A stretch of 64,000 bases of DNA from Bacillota bacterium (GTDB lineage Bacteria > Bacillota_A > Clostridia > Lachnospirales > Lachnospiraceae). Positions 1 to 9,422 of the stretch are shown one piece after another. Where the stretch lies: the NCBI GenBank assembly GCA_023407175.1, contig JAEYMU010000012.1, positions 1 through 64,000 of the forward strand, in the 5' to 3' direction. Position numbers and translations under genes: made by a program. Below the pieces are notes generated by a model. The model searched no databases. It was not told the DNA's origin and saw only the letters and a program-made list of their open reading frames with translations. Every line of letters begins with the position of its first letter. The first letter of the stretch is position 1.

Positions 1-3000
1 TTCTTGTTAATAATTGATGTCATCCTGCCTAATGCATTATATACGTATTCCGTCGTAAGATATGTACCATCATTTAATTTTGGATAGGTAATCTTCTTTA
101 GTTTACCATCCGGATAATACTCATATACGGCATTATCTGTCACTGCATCGCTGTTAGCGCTCAAACCATTGGTTTGAACCTTTGTAAGTCTGTCTCCCGT
201 ATATTTGTAACTGGTATAGAAATAATTACTGTCTGCTACCCCGGCTGCTACACTTTTTAGACGTCCCGCATTGTCATACTGATATTTCAGATAAGAATTT
301 ACATAACCACTTCCAGACACATTTTTCTGAGTAATCTGTCCGGCTGCATTGTAGCTGTATGTATTTACCGTTGTGTAAATTCCGTTGACGTATAGCTCTT
401 CAGAGGTATAGCCAAAGGGATTCGTATAATTGTACTTATGAGATAGACTCTGAGTACTGCTTGTATTGCTTAAGGTGATCTGCTTCAGCTGATTCAGCCC
501 ATCGTAGGAATAGGTGGCTGTATTCCCATTTCTGTCAACCGATTGTGTTGCCAGTCCAATTGTATTATAGGAGTAGGTTGTTGAAAGGGAGGTCGCATCT
601 GTTTTAGCGGTTATGCTTCCTAATTCATTATAGGACTTTGCATATAATGAGACCGATGTTGAACTGTCTGCTTTTTCCTTCATACTGATGGAAGCTATAT
701 CTCCCAATACAGTATATGCTATATTGGTAACCTGGTTTTTGGCATCCTTCACCTGGATAAGCCTATTTAAAGCATCATACAGATAGGAGGTTGTTACCCC
801 ATTTTCATTTAAGTTTCTATTCGGATCAGTGTACCCGGTAAGATTACCGTACATATCATATTGATACAGCTCCGAAAGAGCTCCGGTCATAGTTGGCCAA
901 TTTGCATAAACTCTTCTCTCTATAGCCTGCCCAAACTGATCGTAATAGATTTCCGAATAATCCTCTTTATAGGTATTTAATGCAGTGTTTGACCTATAGG
1001 ATGCGATATTACTTTGGGCGACGAAGAAGCTTGATGACATGTTATTCCTGATATCATAATTGCTGACATACAAGTTGCCTATTGCATCCGTTGCTTCATT
1101 TACCTGTCCCCAGGCATTATAGGTCTGAGATACGGCATTGCCTTCGGCATCAACAGCTGTGATAACCCTCTGCAGATTATCGTAGGTGTATTTTGCTTTA
1201 GTGACATAGGCTGATCCATCATACAGTCTTTGTTGTCTAAGATTTCCATAGGCATCGTACAATTCACTTGTCTGGTTATAATAAGCCGTTGTGTTTGCCG
1301 AATTATTTACATAGACAGTGCGCGAATTCACCGTCGTTCCGTAGATACCGCTATAACTCCCTTCAATATATTCCCAATTATATCCTTCGATATAATCGTA
1401 TTCCTGTCTGACAGAATAATTGGCATTGTATGCATTGACATAGCCCGGTGTCTGTATTACCTTAACCCGCCCAATATTATCATAAGTATAGGTTGTGGTT
1501 TTATTCTCATTATCTGTCTGTGTTTTTACAAGTCCGAAGAGCATATTATAGGTATAACTTGTCTTACTTTGTGTACTTGTACCTTGAGTATAATATTCGA
1601 TTACTTCCTTCGGATAGGCATAGCCTGTTTCACTTCCATATACATACCTGGTTTTTGAATATTTGCTATTCTCAATTGGTGTTGAAATTTCCTGAATTTT
1701 ATTACCACTGGAATCCGTAGAATAGGAGTATGAGGTTATCTCCGCCTTGGTATTTCTATATGTAGAAATCCGCCCCAGAGTATCATAAGTATACATTTCC
1801 ATCAGGAGAGTCGCATCATTCTGCCACCATTGTTTCTTGGTGATAAAATATTTATATGTTGTATTCTCATAGAAGTAGGTTGTTGTATATCTTGCTTTAA
1901 CAGCAGCTTCATTATATTGCTGTGATGTAATCGGAACGGTTGTTGTAGCTATTCCTCCCCAGCTGTTATAGGTCGTCCCAGTATAATAGGTACTTGCCAC
2001 TGCTCCATCGCTGCAATATTTGGTTATCTCTGTCTTTGTCGGCTTATATGGATAGGTCGTATCAAATTCCAGATACTTAACAACTTCTTTTTCATTATTG
2101 CTGGCTATGGTATCTGTTTGTATCAGCTTCTTATATCCATTAAATATATTTTTTACCTTTAATCCATTGCTTGCGGTTGCCTGGGACCAGAATTGGTACA
2201 ATTCTGACATAGCTTCTTCATTAGCACAAATTGGATAACCTGTACAGTCACCGGAATATGAATAATCAATCCGGTTATTATTTGTCACCCATACCCAAGC
2301 CTGTGTACTGCTGTTATATCTCTGTATCTCATCATGTCTGGACTTTATCCTGTAGGCTTCGGTTATACCGCTTTCTCCGAGATTTCTTGTCACCTTTTCG
2401 TATTCATACACTGTCTTTGAGCCGTTATATACAACCGCTCCTAATAAGTATCTCTGTATGGTTAATGCATTCGTAAATTCTTTTGAACCAAAGTCAAATC
2501 TTTCCGTTGGCCAGGAATTATTGTTGTAGCTGTAATAGTTTTCATAATATGTCCTTCTTCCCAGCGGATCCTCAACATAATCCAGAACAGGATATTGATA
2601 GGTAGTTCCGTCTAAGGTTTTGGACAGAAAGGATCTTTTATAAGTGTATGAAATCTGATTCGTTTCATTTGGAGCTTTTATTGTCAGTACAATATTATCT
2701 CCGGAATAATTGAAGGTAATTTCCCTGCCTACACTATCTGTAATTTTACTGATTAACGGATAGGTGCTATCATAAATCTGCTTGTTCACATAGCTTACTT
2801 TTATTTCATTACCAAACCTGTCTTTAATACCCAATAATCTGCCATCCGCTGCAAAATAAGTCAATCTATTATCCGGACTAATGAGCTTATATCGGGCAGG
2901 GATATTATCTGGCGAAATATAGCTACCATTATCGTCAACCAAACGGACATCATTCCCCTGATAGCCTGTGAGATTGCATGTACCCTTATCAACCGTATTA

Positions 3001-3698
3001 TAAATGCGGTATGAGGCTCCGGAGCCATCATGATAATACATATAAAGATCACCATTATAGTTGTCAAACTGAATAGAGGGTAAAGCAAATGACCAACCTG
3101 CCCCCAGATAATATTTCGTTTTTGAATAGTTATATTTATCAATCGTATTGGTTATCGAAACATTATACATATCATGTTTTATAACAACAGGTCTGTATTC
3201 TATAAAATGAGACTTTACGTTAGAATTTATAGAAATTAAGTATACTGCATAAGCCTGAGCCAGGGCACTTGAGGAGTATGGGCCAAAATAAGACACGGAG
3301 TCATTATTTAATACAAGCCCGACCCAGTATGTATCAACTGTTTCTGTATAACTTCCTGTAGGTGTTTTTACCACAATTGATTTTTGATTACATTCGTCCT
3401 GAGATGAATTGTAAATTCTTCCAATTGATAAATCCAGCCCATCCTTTCCGGTCAGGGTAAAATCCGTTTCTTTAAGAAGCAGATTTCCTGTGATCGGGTC
3501 TACTGTCTCTTCCCGACTGTTTATGTCTGCATATTTGGGGTTATTACTTTGGTTAATTGCTTTTTGGGCAATATCATAGTTTAAATATCCCTGTAAGCTA
3601 TCAATACTCACTTCTGCATAGCAGGTATTTGAAGGTAAAAAAGAATAAAGTACTAAAACGCTCAGAAATATTAACAGATATTTTAATTTATTTCTCAT
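1..3698 (-). CDS. Rhs/YD-repeat secreted protein, C-terminus beyond window
   Basis: The frame is open from a start at 3698 to the left edge, giving about 1232 residues without a stop. The start follows AGGAGG by 9 nt and overlaps the end of the upstream gene by 11 nt, so translation is probably coupled. Residues 1-28 form a signal peptide (hydrophobic LLIFLSVLVLYSFL, then CYA). A segment near residue 65 (DPITGNLLLKETDFTL) matches the N-terminal region typical of Rhs/teneurin-type proteins. The rest contains many YD repeats such as YDNIGRVKVI, YDALNRLIQV and YDGLNQLKQI. These repeats are known to build large beta-barrel shells, often with a variable C-terminal toxin. That end is outside the window, so toxin status is unknown. 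A WapA-like exported protein is the nearest analogy. Confidence 0.85.
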   Translation of the reverse strand, partial: MRNKLKYLLIFLSVLVLYSFLPSNTCYAEVSIDSLQGYLNYDIAQKAINQSNNPKYADINSREETVDPITGNLLLKETDFTLTGKDGLDLSIGRIYNSSQDECNQKSIVVKTPTGSYTETVDTYWVGLVLNNDSVSYFGPYSSSALAQAYAVYLISINSNVKSHFIEYRPVVIKHDMYNVSITNTIDKYNYSKTKYYLGAGWSFALPSIQFDNYNGDLYMYYHDGSGASYRIYNTVDKGTCNLTGYQGNDVRLVDDNGSYISPDNIPARYKLISPDNRLTYFAADGRLLGIKDRFGNEIKVSYVNKQIYDSTYPLISKITDSVGREITFNYSGDNIVLTIKAPNETNQISYTYKRSFLSKTLDGTTYQYPVLDYVEDPLGRRTYYENYYSYNNNSWPTERFDFGSKEFTNALTIQRYLLGAVVYNGSKTVYEYEKVTRNLGESGITEAYRIKSRHDEIQRYNSSTQAWVWVTNNNRIDYSYSGDCTGYPICANEEAMSELYQFWSQATASNGLKVKNIFNGYKKLIQTDTIASNNEKEVVKYLEFDTTYPYKPTKTEITKYCSDGAVASTYYTGTTYNSWGGIATTTVPITSQQYNEAAVKARYTTTYFYENTTYKYFITKKQWWQNDATLLMEMYTYDTLGRISTYRNTKAEITSYSYSTDSSGNKIQEISTPIENSKYSKTRYVYGSETGYAYPKEVIEYYTQGTSTQSKTSYTYNMLFGLVKTQTDNENKTTTYTYDNIGRVKVIQTPGYVNAYNANYSVRQEYDYIEGYNWEYIEGSYSGIYGTTVNSRTVYVNNSANTTAYYNQTSELYDAYGNLRQQRLYDGSAYVTKAKYTYDNLQRVITAVDAEGNAVSQTYNAWGQVNEATDAIGNLYVSNYDIRNNMSSSFFVAQSNIASYRSNTALNTYKEDYSEIYYDQFGQAIERRVYANWPTMTGALSELYQYDMYGNLTGYTDPNRNLNENGVTTSYLYDALNRLIQVKDAKNQVTNIAYTVLGDIASISMKEKADSSTSVSLYAKSYNELGSITAKTDATSLSTTYSYNTIGLATQSVDRNGNTATYSYDGLNQLKQITLSNTSSTQSLSHKYNYTNPFGYTSEELYVNGIYTTVNTYSYNAAGQITQKNVSGSGYVNSYLKYQYDNAGRLKSVAAGVADSNYFYTSYKYTGDRLTKVQTNGLSANSDAVTDNAVYEYYPDGKLKKITYPKLNDGTYLTTEYVYNALGRMTSIINK

Positions 3699-4527
3699 AT
3701 TCTTTTCCCTCCTGTCTGGATATGCTGATGATATATTCCTTTATTACACTCTTCACGGCTTTTCCTGTTTTCTTAGAGGTTCCCTCTAATTCCTTTACCT
3801 TTTCATCTGTTAATTTTTTAGCATCTTCCCAGGACAAATTGTATTTTTCTCTTGTTTGATTTGATAAAACTTGGCTGAATATTTTTTCACCTTTTTGCTT
3901 GTAATCCTTGATAATGTCTTCACTAAGCTCCAGTTGTCTGTCATCAATATAAACCAGAAGATTTTCAATATCTTTATCATCCATTTTATCATCACTCAAT
4001 CTCTTATATTCTTTACTATATTTCTCTTTTAGATTTGCATAATAGTTTTCACTCATTTCTTTTACGATGGTTTCTTCCAGTTCTTTCAGCGATATATTTT
4101 CATCCCTTGACCTTTTCAATAATTCAATGGGATCAACATAGATCCTGTTACCAATATCATCAGCTTCATAAATCTCTTCAATTGTGAAGCCTTGATCCAA
4201 TAATTCCTTTAAAGTATCACCTTCTATATTATAGACATCAGTGGAGGGAGTCCCTTCCTGTAAACTTACGGTTTCTCCCTGATAAATAATTACACTGTCG
4301 CCTGTTTCTACCTTAGAGCTTAAGCTTTTTTTATTGCTTTGCTGTACAGCATCGCCTGCTTGACTTAATTCCGGTTCCAACTCAGTAATATTTTGATCCG
4401 GAGCCTTGTCTGTAAGATACTCCATTTCTTTTGTATCATTTTTAGCAAGACTTATCATTACTCCGTTGAAGCAGGAAGCAAATAAACCGATGCACAGGGC
4501 AATTGCTATTACTTTTTTATATCTCAT
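3688..4527 (-). CDS. Exported protein of unknown function in the Rhs operon
   Basis: This 279-residue protein starts with a clear export signal (residues 1-28, MRYKKVIAIALCIGLFASC and on). The FASC motif is a poor lipobox, because Phe is at -3 and the following residues are hydrophobic. The mature part is acidic and lysine-rich, probably mostly helical, with no domain I recognise. A GGAGG site lies 10 nt before the start. The gene sits between the subtilase gene (about 47 nt upstream) and the Rhs gene, and its stop codon lies inside the start of the Rhs gene (11 nt overlap). That arrangement suggests a stoichiometric partner of the Rhs protein, such as a chaperone, immunity or anchoring factor. 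This is inference from position only. Confidence 0.75.
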   Translation of the reverse strand: MRYKKVIAIALCIGLFASCFNGVMISLAKNDTKEMEYLTDKAPDQNITELEPELSQAGDAVQQSNKKSLSSKVETGDSVIIYQGETVSLQEGTPSTDVYNIEGDTLKELLDQGFTIEEIYEADDIGNRIYVDPIELLKRSRDENISLKELEETIVKEMSENYYANLKEKYSKEYKRLSDDKMDDKDIENLLVYIDDRQLELSEDIIKDYKQKGEKIFSQVLSNQTREKYNLSWEDAKKLTDEKVKELEGTSKKTGKAVKSVIKEYIISISRQEGKEYEK

Positions 4528-4574
4528 AAAATTAAAGCCTCCATTCCATATAATTCTTTGATTTTATTTTTCTG

Positions 4575-7500
4575 CTAATTAACTATTTGAACACTGATAA
4601 GATTACCATTATTATCATAGCTGAATCGTACTTTTGTAACATTATTCACTTTTATTTCCTTTAGCCGATTATTGGCATCATAAATATAATCAGTTACCGC
4701 CCCCAGTAATGCCGGATTGAATTCATAAATCGAATCCAGTGTTTTCCCAGTTGCAGAGATAATACCGCCTATCACATAAATTTTGTTATTGTATACAGCT
4801 GTACTAAACCTTGTTTGATTATTTGGAACATTTACACAGGTACTCCAACTATTATTAGACACTGAATATTCTATTACATCGTACTTACCTTCACCGCCAA
4901 GTACATATATTTTATTGTTAACTGTCTCTACTTCAAAACAATATCTGGCACCACCATACAAACTTGCTTTAAGCGACCAGCTGTTTGTCTGTGGATCATA
5001 CATCTCCATTGTGCCATTATTATAGCCACCTACCACATAAATTTTACCATCTACTACTGTAGCTTCTGCCATATATCGGGCCATTATCATACTGGCTGAT
5101 ACGGACCATGTATTAGTTGCAGGGTTATAGATCAATACACTATTCGTACTATTTCCTGAACTACTTCCGCCCATAACATATATTAGATTATTGACTGCCG
5201 CCACACAAATTCCAATTCCCGAAGATGGTATCCCGTTTTTCACTGTCCATACGTTTGTCACAGGATTATATTCTTCAACACCGTCCGGTCCGAATGCATA
5301 TATCTTTCCATTCACGGCAGCTACACCGGAAGAGCTGTAAAAATGATAATAATTCATATCTGGCAGCTTCCTGCTGATATTCGTTATAGGGTCATATTCA
5401 TAAGCTTGCTTGGCCACATAATTGTCCGTTCCAATTATGTAGATTTTTCCGTTCAGTGTCACAGCCCTACTGCCAAAAACACTCGTAGGCAGGTATGATT
5501 TTATAGTCCACGGATCCGCAGCATACAGTGAGTAATCTTCATTTACCGGCAGACTATCGGAATAATTATTATTATCTGTTGCAGTAATCTGTATCATATC
5601 GCTGTTGCTTACATTCATTACAGCGTTCAGGCAGCTGATCATATTACTGTTCCGTATCTTACCTGTGAGTGATGACAGATGGATGGATGAAGCTACTATC
5701 TTATTCTTTATATCATGCGAGCCAAGCTCTTGAGATTGTCCTAATATCAGGGCTGCTTCACCGGATACAAATGCGGCTGACATGGAGGTTCCATTGGAGG
5801 ATATATAGGTATTTCCCGGATATGTACTTATAATATCCTCTCCCGGAGCGGCAACATCCACTGTGTATTCACCATAGTTAGTAAAGCCTGTCAGTATACC
5901 ATCACTATCAACTGCAGCTACCGATATTACATTGTCATATCCATAACATGCCGGGTATACGGAATTGTAATCCGTATTTACGTGGCTATTGCCAGCTGCA
6001 CATACAAAAAGCATACCCGAATTCCGTATTACCTCTTCCAGAGCCGGGTTATTATCCGATGAACCCCAACTGCAATTCACAATATCGGCACCCATGGCCT
6101 CCGCATATTCTATTGCTGCAATAATATCACTGGTATATGCCGTACCATTTTGAAATACCTTTAAAGGCATGATACATGCATCCGGAGCGACACCGGTAAT
6201 ACCTAAACCGTTATTGTCCTGTGCGGCAATAATTCCGGCAACATGGGTTCCATGCCATTCATCATTTATTAAATCGGGGCTATGGATCTGATTTGTCTTT
6301 TGAACAAAATCCCAGCCATTCATATCATCTATAAAGCCGTTTCCGTCATCATCCATACCGTTTCCCGGAATTTCTCCGGAATTCACCCATATATTCTCGG
6401 CAAGATCCTCCTGTGTAATATCTACACCGGTATCTATAACCGCTACGATTGTTCCTGCACCCTTACTTAGCTGCCATGCATCAGCCACATTGGCATCAAC
6501 TTTATAGGTATTTGTTGATGAATCAATAGCGTCTGTTACTCCGATCGCCGATGAATCCAAGCTGTTTGTCAGTTCTTCAGCTGTTGAAGCATTTTCTTCC
6601 TGCTGTTCGGTATCTGCCGTGGCCTTGTTCGAATATGTATTTTCTATCCCCCACTGCTCACTGTAATAAGGATCGACCGATGAAGATAAAAACTGGTAAT
6701 CCGGCTGGATATATTCTATCTCCGACTCATAGCTGAAATTCGCCTGCTTATTATGCTTTCCACCCTTTACCTCGGAAATAAATTCCTCCGGCTTTACCTT
6801 CTTATTCAGAACAATAATCTCGGCATTATTGTCTTTTAGCTTTATTTTGCGGGTGCTCTTCACATTGCCCTTTAAATAATTCTTAAATTTCGTGCCACTT
6901 TCTTTATTTTTATATTTTACAATAAATCTGTTTGTTTTAAATTCACCTGACATCTCGTCAAGATAGTTTTGATCAAGTGACGTATCCTCTTCTGTTAAAG
7001 CAATTTCTTCTGCTTCTTCTAAAGTAGGTTCTTCTTCCTCTCCAATACTTTCTTCTTCCTTGGCGGTATCGCTTTCTCCAGATAAGCATACCGTCAAAGC
7101 CTGGCTTTCAACCGATCTGTTATCTGCTTTATCAAGGGCTATAACCGTATAGGAATAAACGGCTTTAGCATCTAAATCCATATCAATATATTCTGGTCCT
7201 TCCGTTATCCCTAAGCTGATGCCGTTCCTAAATACTTCATAGCCTGCGACTACACTTTCGTCCATGGCTTTCTGCCACGTTATCCTTATTGAATTTTCAG
7301 TCAGAGGCTCATAAGTAAGGTTTACAGGAGCTTCCATGTCCTGAACACCATCATAGGTAAAGGTAATATGGTTACTGTCTTCCGATAAATTACCGGTTGG
7401 GGCCATAGGCTCTTGGATATCCATTGTATTTTCTGCCGCTACATTCGTGTCGGGAAATAAACCGCTGGACTGTACAACATAAGATAATATTATTGTAATT

Positions 7501-7625
7501 GATAAAAAAATAGTAAGGTTTCTTCTGATATGCTTAGCAAATATCCTGTGTGATAATGATCTTAAGGATAAATGCTCCACGCCTTTTCCAGAATAATCTT
7601 TGCCTTGCTTCACTTCTGTTCCCAT
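4575..7625 (-). CDS. Secreted subtilisin-like (S8) protease with FnIII, kelch repeats and YD tail
   Basis: This is a 1016-residue protein. A membrane or signal segment lies at about residues 36-52. An FnIII-like domain follows (about 97-180), then an acidic linker (about 185-215) and a propeptide-like region (about 230-310). The S8 catalytic domain covers about 385-660, with the full triad visible: Asp398 (VAVIDTG), His458 (HGTHVAG) and Ser614 (NGTSMSA), plus oxyanion Asn546. Residues about 705-965 contain five or six kelch repeats (NGKIYIIG, NNKIYVLGG), which normally fold as a beta-propeller. The last 40 residues contain two YD-like motifs (YIYDANNRLKEI, FSYDNNGNLISV), the same repeat type as in the Rhs protein two genes downstream. 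A GGAG site lies 8 nt before the start. It probably acts outside the membrane, and processing the Rhs protein is an attractive but untested role. Confidence 0.9.
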   Translation of the reverse strand: MGTEVKQGKDYSGKGVEHLSLRSLSHRIFAKHIRRNLTIFLSITIILSYVVQSSGLFPDTNVAAENTMDIQEPMAPTGNLSEDSNHITFTYDGVQDMEAPVNLTYEPLTENSIRITWQKAMDESVVAGYEVFRNGISLGITEGPEYIDMDLDAKAVYSYTVIALDKADNRSVESQALTVCLSGESDTAKEEESIGEEEEPTLEEAEEIALTEEDTSLDQNYLDEMSGEFKTNRFIVKYKNKESGTKFKNYLKGNVKSTRKIKLKDNNAEIIVLNKKVKPEEFISEVKGGKHNKQANFSYESEIEYIQPDYQFLSSSVDPYYSEQWGIENTYSNKATADTEQQEENASTAEELTNSLDSSAIGVTDAIDSSTNTYKVDANVADAWQLSKGAGTIVAVIDTGVDITQEDLAENIWVNSGEIPGNGMDDDGNGFIDDMNGWDFVQKTNQIHSPDLINDEWHGTHVAGIIAAQDNNGLGITGVAPDACIMPLKVFQNGTAYTSDIIAAIEYAEAMGADIVNCSWGSSDNNPALEEVIRNSGMLFVCAAGNSHVNTDYNSVYPACYGYDNVISVAAVDSDGILTGFTNYGEYTVDVAAPGEDIISTYPGNTYISSNGTSMSAAFVSGEAALILGQSQELGSHDIKNKIVASSIHLSSLTGKIRNSNMISCLNAVMNVSNSDMIQITATDNNNYSDSLPVNEDYSLYAADPWTIKSYLPTSVFGSRAVTLNGKIYIIGTDNYVAKQAYEYDPITNISRKLPDMNYYHFYSSSGVAAVNGKIYAFGPDGVEEYNPVTNVWTVKNGIPSSGIGICVAAVNNLIYVMGGSSSGNSTNSVLIYNPATNTWSVSASMIMARYMAEATVVDGKIYVVGGYNNGTMEMYDPQTNSWSLKASLYGGARYCFEVETVNNKIYVLGGEGKYDVIEYSVSNNSWSTCVNVPNNQTRFSTAVYNNKIYVIGGIISATGKTLDSIYEFNPALLGAVTDYIYDANNRLKEIKVNNVTKVRFSYDNNGNLISVQIVN

Positions 7626-7703
7626 TCGATACGCTCCTTTGTTTTTTAATAATCTTGTTTTTTCATTTTTTTATATTGGATAGATAATCACTCACTCTGC
7701 AAT

Positions 7704-7841
7704 TTATCCATCCAATATATTAACTATAAAGCCACTATTAGACTGTACTAGAAGATATTCTAATAGCATCTTCCTAAAATTATTGTAGCAACTTCCGGTG
7801 TGATATGTGTGCCAACAATATGCTTTAAACAGCTTCTCCAT
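7704..7841 (-). CDS. Predicted 45-residue small protein at the head of the subtilase-Rhs operon
   Basis: An ATG at 7841 follows a strong AGGAGG site by 5 nt and opens a 45-codon frame ending at 7704, 78 nt before the subtilase start. The peptide begins MEKLFKAYCWHTYHTGSCY and has two cysteines and two histidines in its first half. A more hydrophobic LLEYLLVQ segment follows, and the end is LDG. It has no signal peptide and I recognise no family. Its position between a consensus promoter with a hairpin leader and the first large gene fits a leader peptide, a small regulator or a peptide substrate. The strong ribosome binding site is the main support. It could still be a chance frame. Confidence 0.5.
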   Translation of the reverse strand: MEKLFKAYCWHTYHTGSCYNNFRKMLLEYLLVQSNSGFIVNILDG

Positions 7842-7870
7842 AATGGCCTCCTTTCTATATTTTTACACGC

Positions 7871-7907
7871 AAAAACCCTGCACTAATTAAAAATTAGTGG
7901 CAGGGTT
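7871..7907 (-). terminator. Terminator-like hairpin in the leader of the subtilase-Rhs operon
   Basis: Arms at 7874-7888 and 7892-7907 pair over 15 bp with one bulged base (AACCCTGC and ACTAATT against their complements). On the minus strand a run of five T follows directly. It starts only about 10 nt after the predicted transcription start and ends about 30 nt before the 45-codon ORF. As placed, it can act only as an attenuator or early terminator of this operon, since the dapL gene has its own terminator upstream. Confidence 0.7.
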
Positions 7908-7923
7908 CTATTGGGGTAATTCA

Positions 7924-7953
7924 ACTATAGCATTTTTTGTCATATAATGTCAA
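7924..7953 (-). promoter_or_regulatory. Promoter of the subtilase-Rhs operon
   Basis: On the minus strand a perfect -35 box TTGACA (7953-7948) is separated by 18 nt from a -10 box TATAGT (7929-7924). The predicted transcription start is near 7917. It lies downstream of the dapL terminator, so the operon is an independent transcription unit. Confidence 0.75.
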
Positions 7954-8055
7954 CTTTGTTACCATTTTTAATACAGTCTATATCAACTTTATTATTCTTA
8001 AATATAAATCTCTAACCTTTGTTATTCTCTTTTCTAATATTATATTCTCTAAAAT

Positions 8056-8089
8056 ATAAAAAAACAGGGTATCAATTACATACCCTGTT
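8056..8089 (-). terminator. Intrinsic terminator of dapF-dapL
   Basis: Ten-bp arms AACAGGGTAT (8063-8072) and its complement (8080-8089) enclose a 7-nt loop. A run of seven T follows on the minus strand, about 60 nt after the dapL stop codon. Confidence 0.85.
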
Positions 8090-8147
8090 CCATTTTATTC
8101 CCGTATCTTAATGTACTTATTGGAATTGTCTATATAGAATTTATATC

Positions 8148-9362
8148 CTACAGCTTACGAATCCGCTCAATTGCCTCCAGCGTACTCTCATAGGTACCAA
8201 AGACGGTCAGACGGAAATATCCTTCTCCATTCGGTCCGAAGCCTGATCCGGGAGTCCCTACCACATTGGCCTTGTCCAGCAGATAATCAAAGAATTCCCA
8301 GGAGGTCATGCCGTCCGGTGTCCCAAGCCAGATATAAGGGGCATTCACACCGCCGGATACACTGTAGCCTGCTGCCTGCAAGCCCTCGCGGATTATCTTC
8401 GCATTATTCATGTAATATGCAATCTGTTCCCTGGTCTGCTTTCTGCCCTCCTCCGAATAGATGGAAGCTCCGGCAACCTGCATAATATAAGGGGCTCCGT
8501 TGAATTTGGTTCCGTGCCTTCTTGCCCATAGGCTGTTAAGCATCACATCCCCGCACTTTAATTCCTTCGGTACGACGGTATAGCCAAGTCTGGTTCCGGT
8601 AAAGCCGGCATTCTTGGAATAACTGCGGATTTCAATAGCGCAGGTCTTTGCTCCATCGCACTCATAGATGGTATGGGGCACATTATCCTCTGAAATATAT
8701 GCTTCATAGGCAGCATCATAAATGATAACTGCTCCGGCCTTATTGGCATAGTCAACCCATTTTTGCAGCTCGTCCTTCGTAATCGTGGCACCAGTCGGGT
8801 TATTCGGAAAACACAGATAGATAATATCCGGCTGCTCCGTCGGGAATTCGGGAGCAAAATTATTCTCCTTTGTACAAGGCATGTAGATTACATTACTCCA
8901 TCTGCCTGTATCAGCAAGATAATCTCCGGTTCTTCCTGCCATGACATTGGAATCGACATAGACTGGGTATACCGGATCGCATACTGCAATTTTATTATTT
9001 ACATCAAAAATTTCCTGAATATTACCGGAATCACTCTTCGCTCCGTCACTGACGAAAATCTCATCAATTGCGATACTAACGCCACGGGTCTTAAAATCAT
9101 GCTCTGCGATGGCACTGCGGAGAAACTCATATCCAAGATCGGGAGCATAGCCCTTGAAGGTTTCCTTCCTTGCCATCTCATCAACTGCACCATGCAGAGC
9201 ATCAATTACCGCCGGGGCCAGCGGAAGGGTAACATCACCAATTCCCAGACGTATCAGCTTCTTCTGTGGATTTGCCTCCGAATATTCTCTGACCTTCTTT
9301 GCAATGGTGGAGAACAAATAGCTCCCCGGTAGCTTCAGATAGTTTTCATTAATTTTAAACAT
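8148..9362 (-). CDS. dapL: LL-diaminopimelate aminotransferase
   Basis: This 404-residue fold-type I PLP enzyme converts tetrahydrodipicolinate directly to LL-diaminopimelate, using glutamate as amino donor, in the cytoplasmic lysine and peptidoglycan pathway. Diagnostic features are the N-terminal [14 protein letters not shown], the [10 protein letters not shown] stretch, the [12 protein letters not shown] stretch, FPNNPTGA (residues 185-192), Asp216 for the pyridine nitrogen, and the PLP lysine Lys250 in [14 protein letters not shown]. The length matches the DapL family. It lies 60 nt downstream of dapF on the same strand, so the two consecutive steps LL-DAP formation and epimerisation are probably cotranscribed. 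A terminator follows it. Confidence 0.95.
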   Translation of the reverse strand: MFKINENYLKLPGSYLFSTIAKKVREYSEANPQKKLIRLGIGDVTLPLAPAVIDALHGAVDEMARKETFKGYAPDLGYEFLRSAIAEHDFKTRGVSIAIDEIFVSDGAKSDSGNIQEIFDVNNKIAVCDPVYPVYVDSNVMAGRTGDYLADTGRWSNVIYMPCTKENNFAPEFPTEQPDIIYLCFPNNPTGATITKDELQKWVDYANKAGAVIIYDAAYEAYISEDNVPHTIYECDGAKTCAIEIRSYSKNAGFTGTRLGYTVVPKELKCGDVMLNSLWARRHGTKFNGAPYIMQVAGASIYSEEGRKQTREQIAYYMNNAKIIREGLQAAGYSVSGGVNAPYIWLGTPDGMTSWEFFDYLLDKANVVGTPGSGFGPNGEGYFRLTVFGTYESTLEAIERIRKL

Positions 9363-9422
9363 TGTTCAACCATACCTTTCGTAAAATTATATTATGACTA
9401 TAGCGTCACTTTAATCATATTA

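Noticed and set aside
2861..3142. Open frame of 93 codons on the minus strand
   Set aside because: It overlaps the Rhs coding frame in another register, has no ribosome binding site, and the translation is hydrophobic without a recognisable pattern.
8171..8485. Plus-strand frames within dapL, dapF, glnA and other minus-strand genes
   Set aside because: They are shadows of clearly identified enzymes on the other strand and lack ribosome binding sites.
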